Shown piece by piece: positions 1 to 7,056 of a stretch of DNA of 20,369 bases (the first letter of the stretch is position 1; every line of letters begins with the position of its first letter). Location: the NCBI GenBank assembly GCA_025054795.1, contig JANWZU010000022.1, forward strand, positions 1 through 20,369. Reading direction: 5' to 3'. The position numbers and the translations under genes are program-made. Source of the stretch: Candidatus Caldarchaeum sp. GTDB taxonomy: Archaea; Thermoproteota; Nitrososphaeria_A; Caldarchaeales; Caldarchaeaceae. The notes below the pieces were generated by a model. That model saw only the letters and a list, made by a program, of their open reading frames with translations, was not told the origin of the DNA and ran no database searches.

Positions 1-251
1 ACGTCTGGCGGCAGGCTGAGGGTGAAAGCTATTCTCTCACCTCCTCCCATGTAGTCTATCAAAGGTATGTAGTTGTTGAACCCGCTTACGGCCAAGTAAA
101 CCTCCCTAACACCCTGCCTGGCCAGAGAAGCAACCATCCACTCAATCAACGGCCTGTTGAGAAAACGGACCATAGCTTTCGAGGTGTCGACTGTCAACGG
201 GTACAGACGGGTTCCGAGGCCGCCCAACGGAATAACAGCCTTCTTAAGCAA
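1..251 (-). CDS. Sugar-nucleotide (NTP) transferase, N-terminal part, cut by window edge
   Basis: The reverse strand reads from a TTG at 251 into the classic start of a nucleotidyltransferase (NTP_transferase family: glucose-1-phosphate thymidylyltransferase, mannose-1-phosphate guanylyltransferase and relatives). The fingerprint GGLGTRLYPLT, followed by a Lys in TSKAM, binds the nucleotide phosphates. RPLIEWMVASLARQGV and an EVYLAVSG stretch follow, as expected for the Rossmann-like core. About 83 codons are present and the 3' end lies beyond base 1. An in-frame TGA lies three codons upstream and no ATG intervenes, so TTG (MLKKAVIP) is the only sensible start. Such enzymes activate sugars for glycans or cell-surface polymers. 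The exact sugar and nucleotide cannot be told from this part. Confidence 0.85.
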   Translation of the reverse strand, partial: MLKKAVIPLGGLGTRLYPLTVDTSKAMVRFLNRPLIEWMVASLARQGVREVYLAVSGFNNYIPLIDYMGGGERIAFTLSLPPD

Positions 252-286
252 AAACCATCAACATCTATTGATGCTCATCTGTGCAC

Positions 287-297
287 ATTTAAATTTT
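287..297 (-). promoter_or_regulatory. TATA-like box for the NTP transferase gene
   Basis: An AT-only run (ATTTAAATTTT on the plus strand) is centred about 40 bases upstream of the TTG at 251, which would give a leader of roughly 10-15 bases. An inverted repeat (CATCAA, six-base spacer, TTGATG; 256-273) lies between this box and the start and could be an operator. Confidence 0.45.
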
Positions 298-391
298 CGT
301 ACATACAATACTGTATACACCTTGCTCTATTTAGAGAGGTCTCCTAAGCCGCCGCATCCACCATAGGCTTTGACGACAACAAACGTGCTCA

Positions 392-1246
392 TTACTGTCT
401 TCTGACAGGTATTTTCATGACCGTGGAGCAGAGGCCGCAGATGTAGAGGCCTTGGGTAGGCAGCTTCACAGCTTTGGAGAAAGGCGCCGAGCACGTGGGA
501 CATCGCAGGCCACGGGCGGATTTTTCAAAGACGTAGCCGCATGCGCTGCATTTTGCCGCCCTCAGCGGTTCAGCCGACTTGCACACCGGACATCTTAGAG
601 ATGCGCCGGGCCTGACTGTCTCAACCGTGGCCTCCAACGTGCTGTGCGATGCCTTTATGCTCACAGGCCCGACGTCGGACAGCCTAGAGGGCGGAAGAAA
701 ACGGGCAGGCGTACTCACGGGATACGTTGATATTCGGGCCGAGGCCGCGGCGCTTGCAGCCGCTGAGATGAAAAGCGTCAAAGTTGTGATGTAAAGAGTC
801 GGCCCCACCGCGTTCTCCAAAGCTCTGACTCCGCTTCCGAGGAAAACCACAGTCATGGTAAGAGACGCAACTCCGACCAAGCTAACCGGAGACAGGTAGA
901 AAAGCCTCGCACCGAGGCTGCGGCCAGCAGCTACGTAGATGACTGCCTCAACCACAGAATACGCCGCCCACAAATACAGAGCGAAAGACAAAGCTTGATC
1001 AAAAACATCGAGAAATTGAGCTAAAACAAACCCGAAGCACGTCAGACCCAGCGACCAGACTACAAGCGAGAGAACTCCAACCAGCCCTATTCTCTGCCTC
1101 AGCCTCCACCACCCAAGGCCTCGGAGAACTATTGACACCGGGTAGAGAACGAGCGCCGGATAAATCATCACCGTCGGAAGCGTGAAGACGAAGGAGTTGA
1201 TAGCTGATAGAACGTAGCCAACCGTCAGCGTCCTCAAACCGCTCAA
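392..1246 (-). CDS. Polytopic membrane protein with two C-terminal zinc ribbons
   Basis: This is a 284-residue protein. The N-terminal two thirds are hydrophobic, with about five membrane segments near residues 10-42, 54-78, 85-107, 115-138 and 148-168. After a Ser/Pro linker the C-terminus holds two CxxC...CxxC zinc ribbons, Cys219/222/233/236 and Cys249/252/270/273. I do not recognise a named family. Membrane proteins with soluble zinc-ribbon tails are common in archaea and mostly uncharacterised. The start is a TTG, since no ATG is in frame. It sits about 30 bases below a TTTAAT-like box, so the transcript may be leaderless. The gene is divergent from the radical SAM gene, with about 90 bases between the two starts. 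The CDS is convincing; the function is unknown. Confidence 0.75.
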   Translation of the reverse strand: MSGLRTLTVGYVLSAINSFVFTLPTVMIYPALVLYPVSIVLRGLGWWRLRQRIGLVGVLSLVVWSLGLTCFGFVLAQFLDVFDQALSFALYLWAAYSVVEAVIYVAAGRSLGARLFYLSPVSLVGVASLTMTVVFLGSGVRALENAVGPTLYITTLTLFISAAASAAASARISTYPVSTPARFLPPSRLSDVGPVSIKASHSTLEATVETVRPGASLRCPVCKSAEPLRAAKCSACGYVFEKSARGLRCPTCSAPFSKAVKLPTQGLYICGLCSTVMKIPVRRQ

Positions 1247-1264
1247 CCTTGCTGCTAAGAACGT

Positions 1265-1280
1265 GCATTAAAGCATTAAA
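1265..1280. repeat. Tandem GCATTAAA x2 in divergent promoter region
   Basis: Two perfect adjacent copies of GCATTAAA (1265-1272, 1273-1280) lie in the roughly 90-base region between two divergent starts. They overlap the likely TATA box of the minus-strand membrane protein gene. They may be a regulator site or simply the AT-rich promoter element duplicated. Confidence 0.4.
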
Positions 1281-1305
1281 CCGTCTGCTGAAGCTTTAAA
1301 ACGGC

Positions 1306-1312
1306 TTATATA
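1306..1312 (+). promoter_or_regulatory. TATA box for the radical SAM gene
   Basis: TTATATA is centred 29 bases before the ATG at 1338. This predicts transcription starting within a few bases of the start codon. No Shine-Dalgarno sequence is present, which fits a leaderless archaeal message. Confidence 0.6.
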
Positions 1313-1337
1313 CGGGCTAATAATCCTACAACTGGAA

Positions 1338-3059
1338 ATGGTGGAAGTCGTCCTAACCTTCGACCCCTCGCTAGGCCATAGGTTTCACGACTTCCCGCTC
1401 CTCAGCTTCCTCCCCTGCGCCCCCGTCAAATTCGTGCCCGGGCCCGTCTACCACTACCTATCTCTGCCTGACGCCCCCTACGACCACGCCGGCAGGGCGT
1501 TGCTCGCCCCCTACGCAATAAGGAAGATAGAGGCCTGTCTTGTCAAGAAGTCGAAGCTTAGGACGGTCGTAGCCCACCCAAGGTTCATCTCTAGGTTCAT
1601 CGGGCCCGACACAAAGATCATAGGCGTAAACACGATGGACCCGCTGGGCCTCGGGCCTCTGACGCTGATGTTCAACAACGCCGGCCGTGAAAAGTCATGG
1701 GTTGCTAAGGAGTTCGAAGACCTCATGAACGCTATAGCCGTCGCCAAGAAAAACACAGGCAGCCGTGCGAAGGTCTTGGTCGGCGGCTCAGGAGAGTGGG
1801 AGTTTGAACACAGGAAGGAAGAGCTGGAGAGGCTTGGGATAGACCACGTCGTGCAGGGAGAGATGGACGACATCATCCACCTTCTGTTCGAGCAGCTGAT
1901 AGAGGACAGCCTCGACAAAACCATATTCATGCACGGCCATAAAACAACAACCTTCGACGCCTACGGCCGTCCCTTCATACGCTACGTCCAAGACCACGCA
2001 GGCAGGTTCATCTGCAGAAACCCAGCATCACGGTACAGGCTGCCGAAAATAGACGACATACCGACCATAGTGAACCCAGCGATAAGCGGGCAGGCTGAGA
2101 TAATGAGAGGCTGCGGAATAGACTGCGACTTCTGCGAAGTGACCACACGTCCGCTCCGATACTACCCACCGGAGAAAGTCCTCGAGGAGGTCAAGGTCAA
2201 CCTGCGAGGAGGAATATCCAACGCATGGTTCGTCACAGACAACCAGTGGGCTTACATGGTCCGAGACCCGCAGTTCTGGCCCAACAAGGAAGCTATCTTC
2301 AAGCTCTACAGAACCATCATGCCCCATGTCGTCAAAGCGAACCCGATGCACGCAACGCTGGCCCCGGTCGCAGCCGACCCGGAGGCGGCTATGGGCGTGT
2401 CTAAAATCGTCGGAGCCGGCCCCGACAAGCACATCGGCGTCCAGATAGGCCTCGAGACAGGCAGCGACAGGCTTGTGCTTAAGCACATGGCCAACAAGGC
2501 CAAGCCGTTGAAGGTTGGGGTTGACGGAACATGGGCAGAGATAGTGGTCGAAGGCCAGAAGGTTTACAACGCAGCCTACTGGATACCCGCCTACACAATC
2601 ATTCTGGGACAGGAAGGCGAAACCGACGAAGACAGCTGGGACACAATCGGCCTCATCAACCACATGGCATCGCTCAACCTCCACTTCACCGTCACACCCA
2701 TGGCGCTCGTCAACCTCGGCAGCCTACGCGGCACCAACGTCCTGACAGACGTCTACGCCAACCTGACGCCGGCCCAAGCAGCTCTGATATACGTTTGCTG
2801 GCGGAACACGAAACGCATGGCCGAGTCGATCGCCTTCAAAATCTCTAAAGACAGTTTCCTGATGCGGATACTCACTACTACGCTCCTCAACGCAGGAGCT
2901 AGGTTCTGGCTTGACCGCCTCGAAAAATACTTCACGAGGCTTGGCAGAGAATACGAGAGGGCCATAGACAAAGCCAAAACATACTACTCGGTGAAAACCT
3001 CCGGCACAGACTTCAACAAGCTGCGACAGCATTACAAGGCTATGAAGGTTCCCGCCTAG
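1338..3059 (+). CDS. Radical SAM protein with N-terminal B12-binding-like domain
   Basis: This 573-residue protein has the radical SAM cluster motif CxxxCxxC at Cys259, Cys263 and Cys266 (context RGCGIDCDFC), which binds a [4Fe-4S] cluster and S-adenosylmethionine. The roughly 230 residues before it look like the degenerate cobalamin-binding domain of B12-binding radical SAM enzymes: an APYAIRKIEA segment, VNTMDPLGLGPLT, VLVGGSG and a VVQGEMDD segment. After the barrel (QIGLETGSDR, TIILGQEGETDEDSW) a helical C-terminal domain of about 130 residues follows. Archaeal enzymes of this architecture include the tetraether ring synthases GrsA/GrsB, so a lipid-modifying role is possible. The match is to the fold and not a confident orthology. 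The gene is monocistronic, and its last 20 bases overlap the convergent gene at 3040. Confidence 0.85.
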   Translation: MVEVVLTFDPSLGHRFHDFPLLSFLPCAPVKFVPGPVYHYLSLPDAPYDHAGRALLAPYAIRKIEACLVKKSKLRTVVAHPRFISRFIGPDTKIIGVNTMDPLGLGPLTLMFNNAGREKSWVAKEFEDLMNAIAVAKKNTGSRAKVLVGGSGEWEFEHRKEELERLGIDHVVQGEMDDIIHLLFEQLIEDSLDKTIFMHGHKTTTFDAYGRPFIRYVQDHAGRFICRNPASRYRLPKIDDIPTIVNPAISGQAEIMRGCGIDCDFCEVTTRPLRYYPPEKVLEEVKVNLRGGISNAWFVTDNQWAYMVRDPQFWPNKEAIFKLYRTIMPHVVKANPMHATLAPVAADPEAAMGVSKIVGAGPDKHIGVQIGLETGSDRLVLKHMANKAKPLKVGVDGTWAEIVVEGQKVYNAAYWIPAYTIILGQEGETDEDSWDTIGLINHMASLNLHFTVTPMALVNLGSLRGTNVLTDVYANLTPAQAALIYVCWRNTKRMAESIAFKISKDSFLMRILTTTLLNAGARFWLDRLEKYFTRLGREYERAIDKAKTYYSVKTSGTDFNKLRQHYKAMKVPA

Positions 3060-3294
3060 ACAGCAGCCAAGCTGCCAAGTATGCTATTGAGGCTGTGGCA
3101 AGCGAGCCGGCTCCAACCCCCAAGTAGACCTGAGTCTCGACCGGCTGTGCTTTATCAGCAAGCCTTATCTCGGGAGTTGCGAAAGCTGCCGCCTCCTCGG
3201 ATGGAGCCATGGGCTCTGAGAAGTATATGCCTGTGAATAGAGCCGCTGCGACCAAGACGCCCAGCATGACGGGTGCAAGCCCTTTCAACAACAT
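3040..3294 (-). CDS. Small two-helix membrane protein
   Basis: This is an 84-residue protein with hydrophobic segments near residues 7-26 and 57-78, separated by a polar, acidic and Pro-containing loop, and with a basic C-terminus (RRE). A strong Shine-Dalgarno sequence (GAGGAGGAGG) lies about 10 bases upstream of the ATG, which supports translation. It lies 46 bases downstream of the membrane-anchored regulator gene on the same strand, so the two are probably co-transcribed. Its 3' end overlaps the convergent radical SAM gene by 20 bases. The family is not recognised. The regulator next door may sense or control it. Confidence 0.65.
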   Translation of the reverse strand: MLLKGLAPVMLGVLVAAALFTGIYFSEPMAPSEEAAAFATPEIRLADKAQPVETQVYLGVGAGSLATASIAYLAAWLLSRREPS

Positions 3295-3340
3295 ATTATG
3301 CAGCCCTCCTCCTCATAAGTCCATGGATTAGAACAGGTTT

Positions 3341-3784
3341 TCACCACGGCTTCTTCCTCCACGTGCGGACTGCTTCATAAATCGTGGCTGACGACGCAGC
3401 CAGACCTAGGGTCAACGCATAGGGGTCAGGTGATGCTGGATGAGTGGCCAAGTACAGGGCTGTGAAGCTCGTGAACAAGGCTGCGTAGAAAACCATCCGT
3501 GGCAGAAGCCGTCTGCCTACTAATACGAAGGAGTTGAGGACGGAGACGTCCACCTTCTCGACAGCCGTGTAAGAACCCTTGTCATCCTTCTGCAGAACGC
3601 CGAGCGAATGCAGCTTCTCGAGATGGTGGTGGGCTACGCTGGGGCTTGAAAGACCCAACCCACGCTGAACATCCCGAACGCCGACGGGCCCTCCAGCCCT
3701 CACGACGTAAAGGAAAACCTCCAGACTCCTGCCACGAAGCTCAGCCTCCACACGCCGCCTGTCAACGCTCAACCTAGCAGACAT
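3341..3784 (-). CDS. Membrane-anchored winged-helix (ArsR-like) transcription regulator
   Basis: This is a 147-residue protein. Residues about 18-75 form a winged helix-turn-helix: a helical RSLEVFLYVV start, then DVQRGLGLSSPSVAHHHLEKL as the recognition unit, then a GVLQKDDKGSYTAV wing. Two membrane helices follow near residues 96-114 and 122-138, ending in a basic tail (RTWRKKPW). This layout of a DNA-binding domain tethered to the membrane is frequent in Thaumarchaeota-like archaea, and ligands are mostly unknown. The ATG at 3784 lacks a Shine-Dalgarno sequence, and the nearest TATA-like element (3797-3805) is too close for it. A GTG 11 codons in may be the real start. It is divergent from the small membrane protein at 3849 and upstream of the one at 3294, so it may regulate both. 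Confidence 0.8.
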   Translation of the reverse strand: MSARLSVDRRRVEAELRGRSLEVFLYVVRAGGPVGVRDVQRGLGLSSPSVAHHHLEKLHSLGVLQKDDKGSYTAVEKVDVSVLNSFVLVGRRLLPRMVFYAALFTSFTALYLATHPASPDPYALTLGLAASSATIYEAVRTWRKKPW

Positions 3785-3796
3785 CTAGAAACAGAG

Positions 3797-3805
3797 CTTA
3801 TAAAT
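3797..3805 (+). promoter_or_regulatory. TATA box and Shine-Dalgarno for the gene at 3849
   Basis: CTTATAAAT lies about 48 bases before the ATG at 3849, and an AGGAGG (3831-3836) lies 12 bases before it. Together these give a message with a roughly 20-base leader. The TTATAA core is palindromic and might also serve the divergent regulator gene. Confidence 0.5.
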
Positions 3806-3848
3806 CTGCGTCCGAAGAAACGGAGCTAAAAGGAGGCTCACACCAACC

Positions 3849-4250
3849 ATGGCCGTGAAAGCACCACGGATAGCAGGATATTTGTTGATGGCCTCTGCTG
3901 CCGGCGGAGCCTTTTTCTACACAGCGTGGTGGGCCGGCTACATCAGCTTCCTCAACCCCGAAGACGCCGTAAGGCTCACCGCCCTCATAATCACGCTGAT
4001 GCTGCTGCTTGTAGCAGGGTTCGTCGGATACGTCATGGCGACCACCAAAACCCCACCACCAGCCAACACTCCATCAAGCGATAATGTATTAAACCAACCC
4101 AGACATACTAGAACACTGGCCGGGGTGGCCGAGCAGCGAGGCGGCGGCCTGCAGAGCCGCTCTACAGGGGTGCAAATCCCCTCCCCGGCTCTAAGCAGGA
4201 TGTTTGTCAAGTGTGCTCTGTCTGGTTGTGTGATGAACTGGTGGGTATGA
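3849..4250 (+). CDS. Small two-helix membrane protein whose frame runs through tRNA-Cys
   Basis: The frame encodes 133 residues. Residues 1-66 look like a real small membrane protein, with helices near 8-30 and 43-64 joined by a short loop (SFLNPEDAVR). Residues 67-90 are a Pro/Thr/Asn/Ser-rich cytoplasmic or external tail. From codon 91 (base 4119) the frame is entirely the tRNA-Cys gene and its 3' flank, so the last 43 residues are not expected to be conserved. There is a good Shine-Dalgarno sequence at 3831-3836. The gene is divergent from the winged-helix membrane regulator. Either the stop codon has been lost and the tail is read through the tRNA, or a nearby base differs in the true sequence. 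The start is well supported, the end is doubtful, and the function is unknown. Confidence 0.55.
   Translation: MAVKAPRIAGYLLMASAAGGAFFYTAWWAGYISFLNPEDAVRLTALIITLMLLLVAGFVGYVMATTKTPPPANTPSSDNVLNQPRHTRTLAGVAEQRGGGLQSRSTGVQIPSPALSRMFVKCALSGCVMNWWV
4085..4094 (+). promoter_or_regulatory. Probable TATA box of tRNA-Cys
   Basis: TGTATTAAAC is centred about 29 bases before the tRNA 5' end, the usual archaeal spacing. It lies inside the reading frame of the upstream membrane protein. Confidence 0.45.
4119..4190 (+). tRNA. tRNA-Cys (anticodon GCA)
   Basis: This is a 72-base cloverleaf. The acceptor stem has seven Watson-Crick pairs (GCCGGGG 4119-4125 with CCCCGGC 4183-4189), with T8 and G9 after it. 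The D stem is GCC/GGC plus a G13.A22 mismatch. The anticodon stem GCGGC/GCCGC (4144-4148, 4156-4160) has five pairs and its loop is CTGCAGA, with anticodon GCA at 4151-4153. The variable loop is 5 bases and the T stem AGGGG/CCCCT has five pairs. The discriminator is T73, the identity base for tRNA-Cys. There is no intron and CCA is not encoded. It is odd that the T loop is TGCAAAT (G at position 55 instead of T) and that the D loop is only 7 bases and lacks the usual GG, with A at 18 and G at 19. Confidence 0.93.
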
Positions 4251-4292
4251 TGATTGAAACGGCAGTCTGGTGCTTACACTGCTGAACACAAA

Positions 4293-4301
4293 AATTTATA
4301 T
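4293..4301 (+). promoter_or_regulatory. TATA box for the ABC importer operon
   Basis: An ATTTATATC element is centred about 31 bases before the ATG at 4328, so the binding-protein message should be leaderless or nearly so. Confidence 0.6.
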
Positions 4302-4327
4302 CTAGGAATTAAAACTGTCTCAACAAA

Positions 4328-5479
4328 ATGGAGATGAACAACTCATCTCACAAAACTCCTAACTCTATAACTCGGAGGAAAGCTCTCAGCACTGCCGCAG
4401 CGAGCGCAGCCGTTGTGGGGGTTGGTGTTGTCGCTGGAATCGGAGGCTATTTTCTTGGCTCATCCACAGGTCAGCAGAGAATAACTGTCACACAAACACA
4501 AACAGCCACAAGGCCCACAACCGTCACTGTGCAAAAAGTTCCCGAGCTGGAGCCTGTTGAGATATCGATATCGATGGCTGCAGGCGGTCGAGGCGTTTCC
4601 CCGCCTTGGCTTTTGATGGAGTCAGACAAGGAGTTAGCTGAAAAATATGCGATAAAGGTAAAATCAAACCTTGTCGCAGGGTCGGGACAAGCAGTCGCAG
4701 ACGTGGTTGACAAACGTGCCGACATAACAGGGCCCGGCGACGCAGTTTCAAGCGTAGTGGCCGGAATATCGACTGGAGCGCCGCTCAAGATAGTCTATTT
4801 CAGCGTTTACGGCTCTATGTTCGGCGTAATAGCCAGCAACGCAAGCGGCTTCAAGACCATCGACGACTTGAGGAATCGTGTCAGGACAGGTGGAAAGATT
4901 AAAGTCGGCTACTCAAGGCCCGGAGCGCCAAGCCACCAGTACATGTGGCTGCTGGGCGACTTGATCGGCGCTAAAGTTGACCAGCAGATTGAAGGTGTTT
5001 CTCTGGGTGCTGTAGAAGCTCTGAATGCAGCTTTGGAACGAGGGGAGATCGACGTCTGGATATGGAGCTTGGACACGATGTGGAGGATTGACGAAGAGAA
5101 ACGTGGCAGAGCCATACTGGCTTTCAACGAAATCGTCGGCGCCGACTGGCATGAATTCGCCATCGCAACGACCTCGGAAGTGCTACAGAACAGAGAGAAA
5201 TCAAAAGCAGTTTCACGGTTCATAGATTATTGGCGAGCTTTAGTGAGAAAATACTCTCTTGAGCCTGAGAATTCCATAGCATTGATGGCAGAAAGGCCGC
5301 CGAAGGGATACGGTATGTCAACGACAGTTGCACAACGGTTTTATCACGCATACAAACCCAACTACCTTGGATCTCCCAACGAGCCGGCTTTGCTGAAAAT
5401 GAGGGAAATACTGGACAGAAGCGGGGCTGTGAAAAACCCACCGCCAATCCAGCAATGGTTCAGCGGACAATACCTTTAA
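4328..5479 (+). CDS. ABC importer substrate-binding protein (SsuA/TauA/NMT1-like), Tat-exported
   Basis: This 383-residue extracytoplasmic binding protein belongs to the nitrate/sulfonate/thiamine-precursor (NMT1-like) family. The N-terminus has a twin-arginine motif (SITRRKAL, Arg16-Arg17), a hydrophobic stretch (about residues 23-45) and a Thr-rich linker. There is no lipobox Cys, so it is probably anchored by an uncleaved helix. The body carries family hallmarks: a ligand-binding start (ISMAAGGRGVSPPWLLMESD), VDKRADITGPG, KIVYFSVYGSMFGVIA, and a GAVEALNAALERGEIDVWIW segment like those that line the cleft in SsuA-type proteins. It is the first gene of a four-gene importer operon. A pyrimidine-rich run after its stop may lower read-through into the ATPase gene. 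The ligand is unknown: small organic anions or pyrimidine-like molecules fit the family. Confidence 0.88.
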   Translation: MEMNNSSHKTPNSITRRKALSTAAASAAVVGVGVVAGIGGYFLGSSTGQQRITVTQTQTATRPTTVTVQKVPELEPVEISISMAAGGRGVSPPWLLMESDKELAEKYAIKVKSNLVAGSGQAVADVVDKRADITGPGDAVSSVVAGISTGAPLKIVYFSVYGSMFGVIASNASGFKTIDDLRNRVRTGGKIKVGYSRPGAPSHQYMWLLGDLIGAKVDQQIEGVSLGAVEALNAALERGEIDVWIWSLDTMWRIDEEKRGRAILAFNEIVGADWHEFAIATTSEVLQNREKSKAVSRFIDYWRALVRKYSLEPENSIALMAERPPKGYGMSTTVAQRFYHAYKPNYLGSPNEPALLKMREILDRSGAVKNPPPIQQWFSGQYL

Positions 5480-5480
5480 G

Positions 5481-5497
5481 TTTCTCTCTTCTTTTCT
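5481..5497 (+). terminator. T-rich tract after the binding-protein gene (possible partial terminator)
   Basis: A run made only of T and C (12 of 17 are T) starts two bases after the stop codon. Archaeal RNA polymerase can pause or stop at T-rich tracts, so this could keep binding-protein message in excess over the ATPase and permease messages. There is no hairpin. Confidence 0.35.
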
Positions 5498-5518
5498 ACG
5501 GTCAGTGGACATACGTAG

Positions 5519-6274
5519 ATGAACGCCGTCTCAGTGGAGAATTTAACGCATGCTTTTCGGGTTGGAGACAACGCAGAATTACCGGTTCTGAAGGACATAT
5601 CTTTCGAGGCTGAGGAAGGGGAGTTTCTATCAATTATAGGCCCTTCTGGCTGTGGAAAATCAACTATACTGAACATCATAGCAGGGCTGATTAAACCCAC
5701 AAACGGAACCGTGAAGATATTCAATCAAAAAGTGAACGGACCCCTGCGCGGAGTTGTTGGATACGTTTTTCAGGACCCGCTCCTGCTTTCATGGAGAACT
5801 GTATATCAAAATGTTGCTCTGGGTTTAGAACTACTTGACTACAACAAGAAAGACCACGGAACTCTTGTGAGTAAAATGATCAAATTAGTCAACCTTGAGG
5901 GGTTTGAGCACTTGTATCCTTTTGAGCTTTCAGGTGGTATGAAACAGCGTGTAAGCCTAGCCCGGGCGTTGGCCCCCGACCCTAAAGTTCTTCTGATGGA
6001 CGAGCCTTTCGGAGCGCTAGACGAACAGACACGAACCAACCTAGGTCTAGAGCTTTTGAAGATAAGAAACCTCACCGGCAAAACAATAATCTTTGTCACT
6101 CACAGCCTATTAGAAGCCTCAATGCTCTCCGACAAGATCGTCGTGCTTTCCAAAAATCCGGCTATGATAAAAGACCTTATTCAAGTTGATCTGCCGCAAC
6201 ACATGAGAGAGCCCGAGTCTCCAGAAGTTCAGTATATCAGAAGACGTCTGTGGAATTCCCTGATGTCAAAATGA
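5519..6274 (+). CDS. ABC importer ATPase (SsuB/TauB-like)
   Basis: This is a 251-residue nucleotide-binding subunit with all motifs intact: Walker A GPSGCGKST (41-49), Q-loop Gln85 (VFQDP), signature LSGGMKQR (137-144), Walker B VLLMDEPFGALD (157-168) and the switch His195 (VTHSLLEA). The DEPFGALD and VTHS/DIxEA-type ending are typical of the nitrate/taurine/sulfonate subgroup. It drives import with the two permeases downstream. It sits 39 bases after the binding-protein gene, and its stop overlaps the ATG of the first permease in an ATGA arrangement (6271-6274), so the two are translationally coupled. Confidence 0.93.
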   Translation: MNAVSVENLTHAFRVGDNAELPVLKDISFEAEEGEFLSIIGPSGCGKSTILNIIAGLIKPTNGTVKIFNQKVNGPLRGVVGYVFQDPLLLSWRTVYQNVALGLELLDYNKKDHGTLVSKMIKLVNLEGFEHLYPFELSGGMKQRVSLARALAPDPKVLLMDEPFGALDEQTRTNLGLELLKIRNLTGKTIIFVTHSLLEASMLSDKIVVLSKNPAMIKDLIQVDLPQHMREPESPEVQYIRRRLWNSLMSK

Positions 6275-7056
6275 AAAGATTGCTCAACCTGAGAACACTG
6301 AGGATTCTCCTGACCCACTTATCGTTCATAATCCTTTTGCTTCTAATCATACGTTCCCTCACGGCAGCTGGATACTGGTCGCCTTTCACTCTCCCGTTAG
6401 TTGAGCAGATTTTTTTAGAGTTCATAAATTTACCATCCAACACTCTTCTCCCCAAGGGTTTCACGCATCACCTAACATACACATTATCGTCGATAGCTGC
6501 GTCTGTTGCAGTTCTTCTCGGCGTTGTTTTCCCCTTTTCCTTTTTGTTATCCATCGTTAGAGTGTTCAAGCAGGTTTTGGAGCCTCTGATCCTGTCGCTG
6601 TTTGCTATTCCATCGATCATTTACTACCCGATACTGCTGCTCCTGTTCGGTTTCGGCCTTGAGCCAAAGGTCTTGATGGGAATAATCGTCGGCATCCCAC
6701 CTGTTTTCATCTACACTTCCACGGGCGTGCAGCTGATAAACCCCAACTACGCAAACCTAGGTTTTATGTACACCCGTTCATTTTTTAAAATTTTCTCAAA
6801 AATTCTGATACCTTCAACTCTCCCCGTTTTCTTGACCGGCATTCGTCTAGGAATTTCATACTGCGTTGTAGGGGTTATTTTCGCAGAAATGACTGCAGGA
6901 GGCGACGGCCTAGGCTTCCTCATATCATGGTCCACTACGACCCTAAGAATCCCGCTGATGTATGCCTGTGTTCTTGCTGTTTTGCTGGTATCGGCGGCCT
7001 TCTATCTAGCAACCTACATGGTCGAGAAAATGGTTGTAGGAGGTAGGTGGAGATGA
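6271..7056 (+). CDS. ABC importer permease 1 (SsuC-like)
   Basis: This is an inner-membrane permease of the BPD_transp_1 family with about six helices and the cytoplasmic EAA-like loop that docks the ATPase (residues around ANLGFMYTRSFFKIFSKILIP). I chose the ATG at 6271, which overlaps the ATPase stop as ATGA and gives 261 residues beginning MKRLLNLRT. A GTG at 6250 would add seven residues but would overlap the ATPase by 25 bases. The two permeases of this operon differ clearly in sequence and presumably form a heterodimer, whereas most SsuC systems use a homodimer. Paired permeases are seen in some thiamine-precursor and riboflavin importers. Confidence 0.9.
   Translation: MKRLLNLRTLRILLTHLSFIILLLLIIRSLTAAGYWSPFTLPLVEQIFLEFINLPSNTLLPKGFTHHLTYTLSSIAASVAVLLGVVFPFSFLLSIVRVFKQVLEPLILSLFAIPSIIYYPILLLLFGFGLEPKVLMGIIVGIPPVFIYTSTGVQLINPNYANLGFMYTRSFFKIFSKILIPSTLPVFLTGIRLGISYCVVGVIFAEMTAGGDGLGFLISWSTTTLRIPLMYACVLAVLLVSAAFYLATYMVEKMVVGGRWR

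Noticed and set aside
999..1268. 89-codon minus-strand frame with an ATG at 1268
   Set aside because: It overlaps the membrane zinc-ribbon gene in another frame, has no family-like sequence, and the main frame has clear membrane helices and paired cysteines.
2028..2684. 218-codon minus-strand frame opposite the radical SAM gene
   Set aside because: It is antisense to a strongly conserved coding region and its open length follows from the codon bias of the real gene; no domain is recognised.
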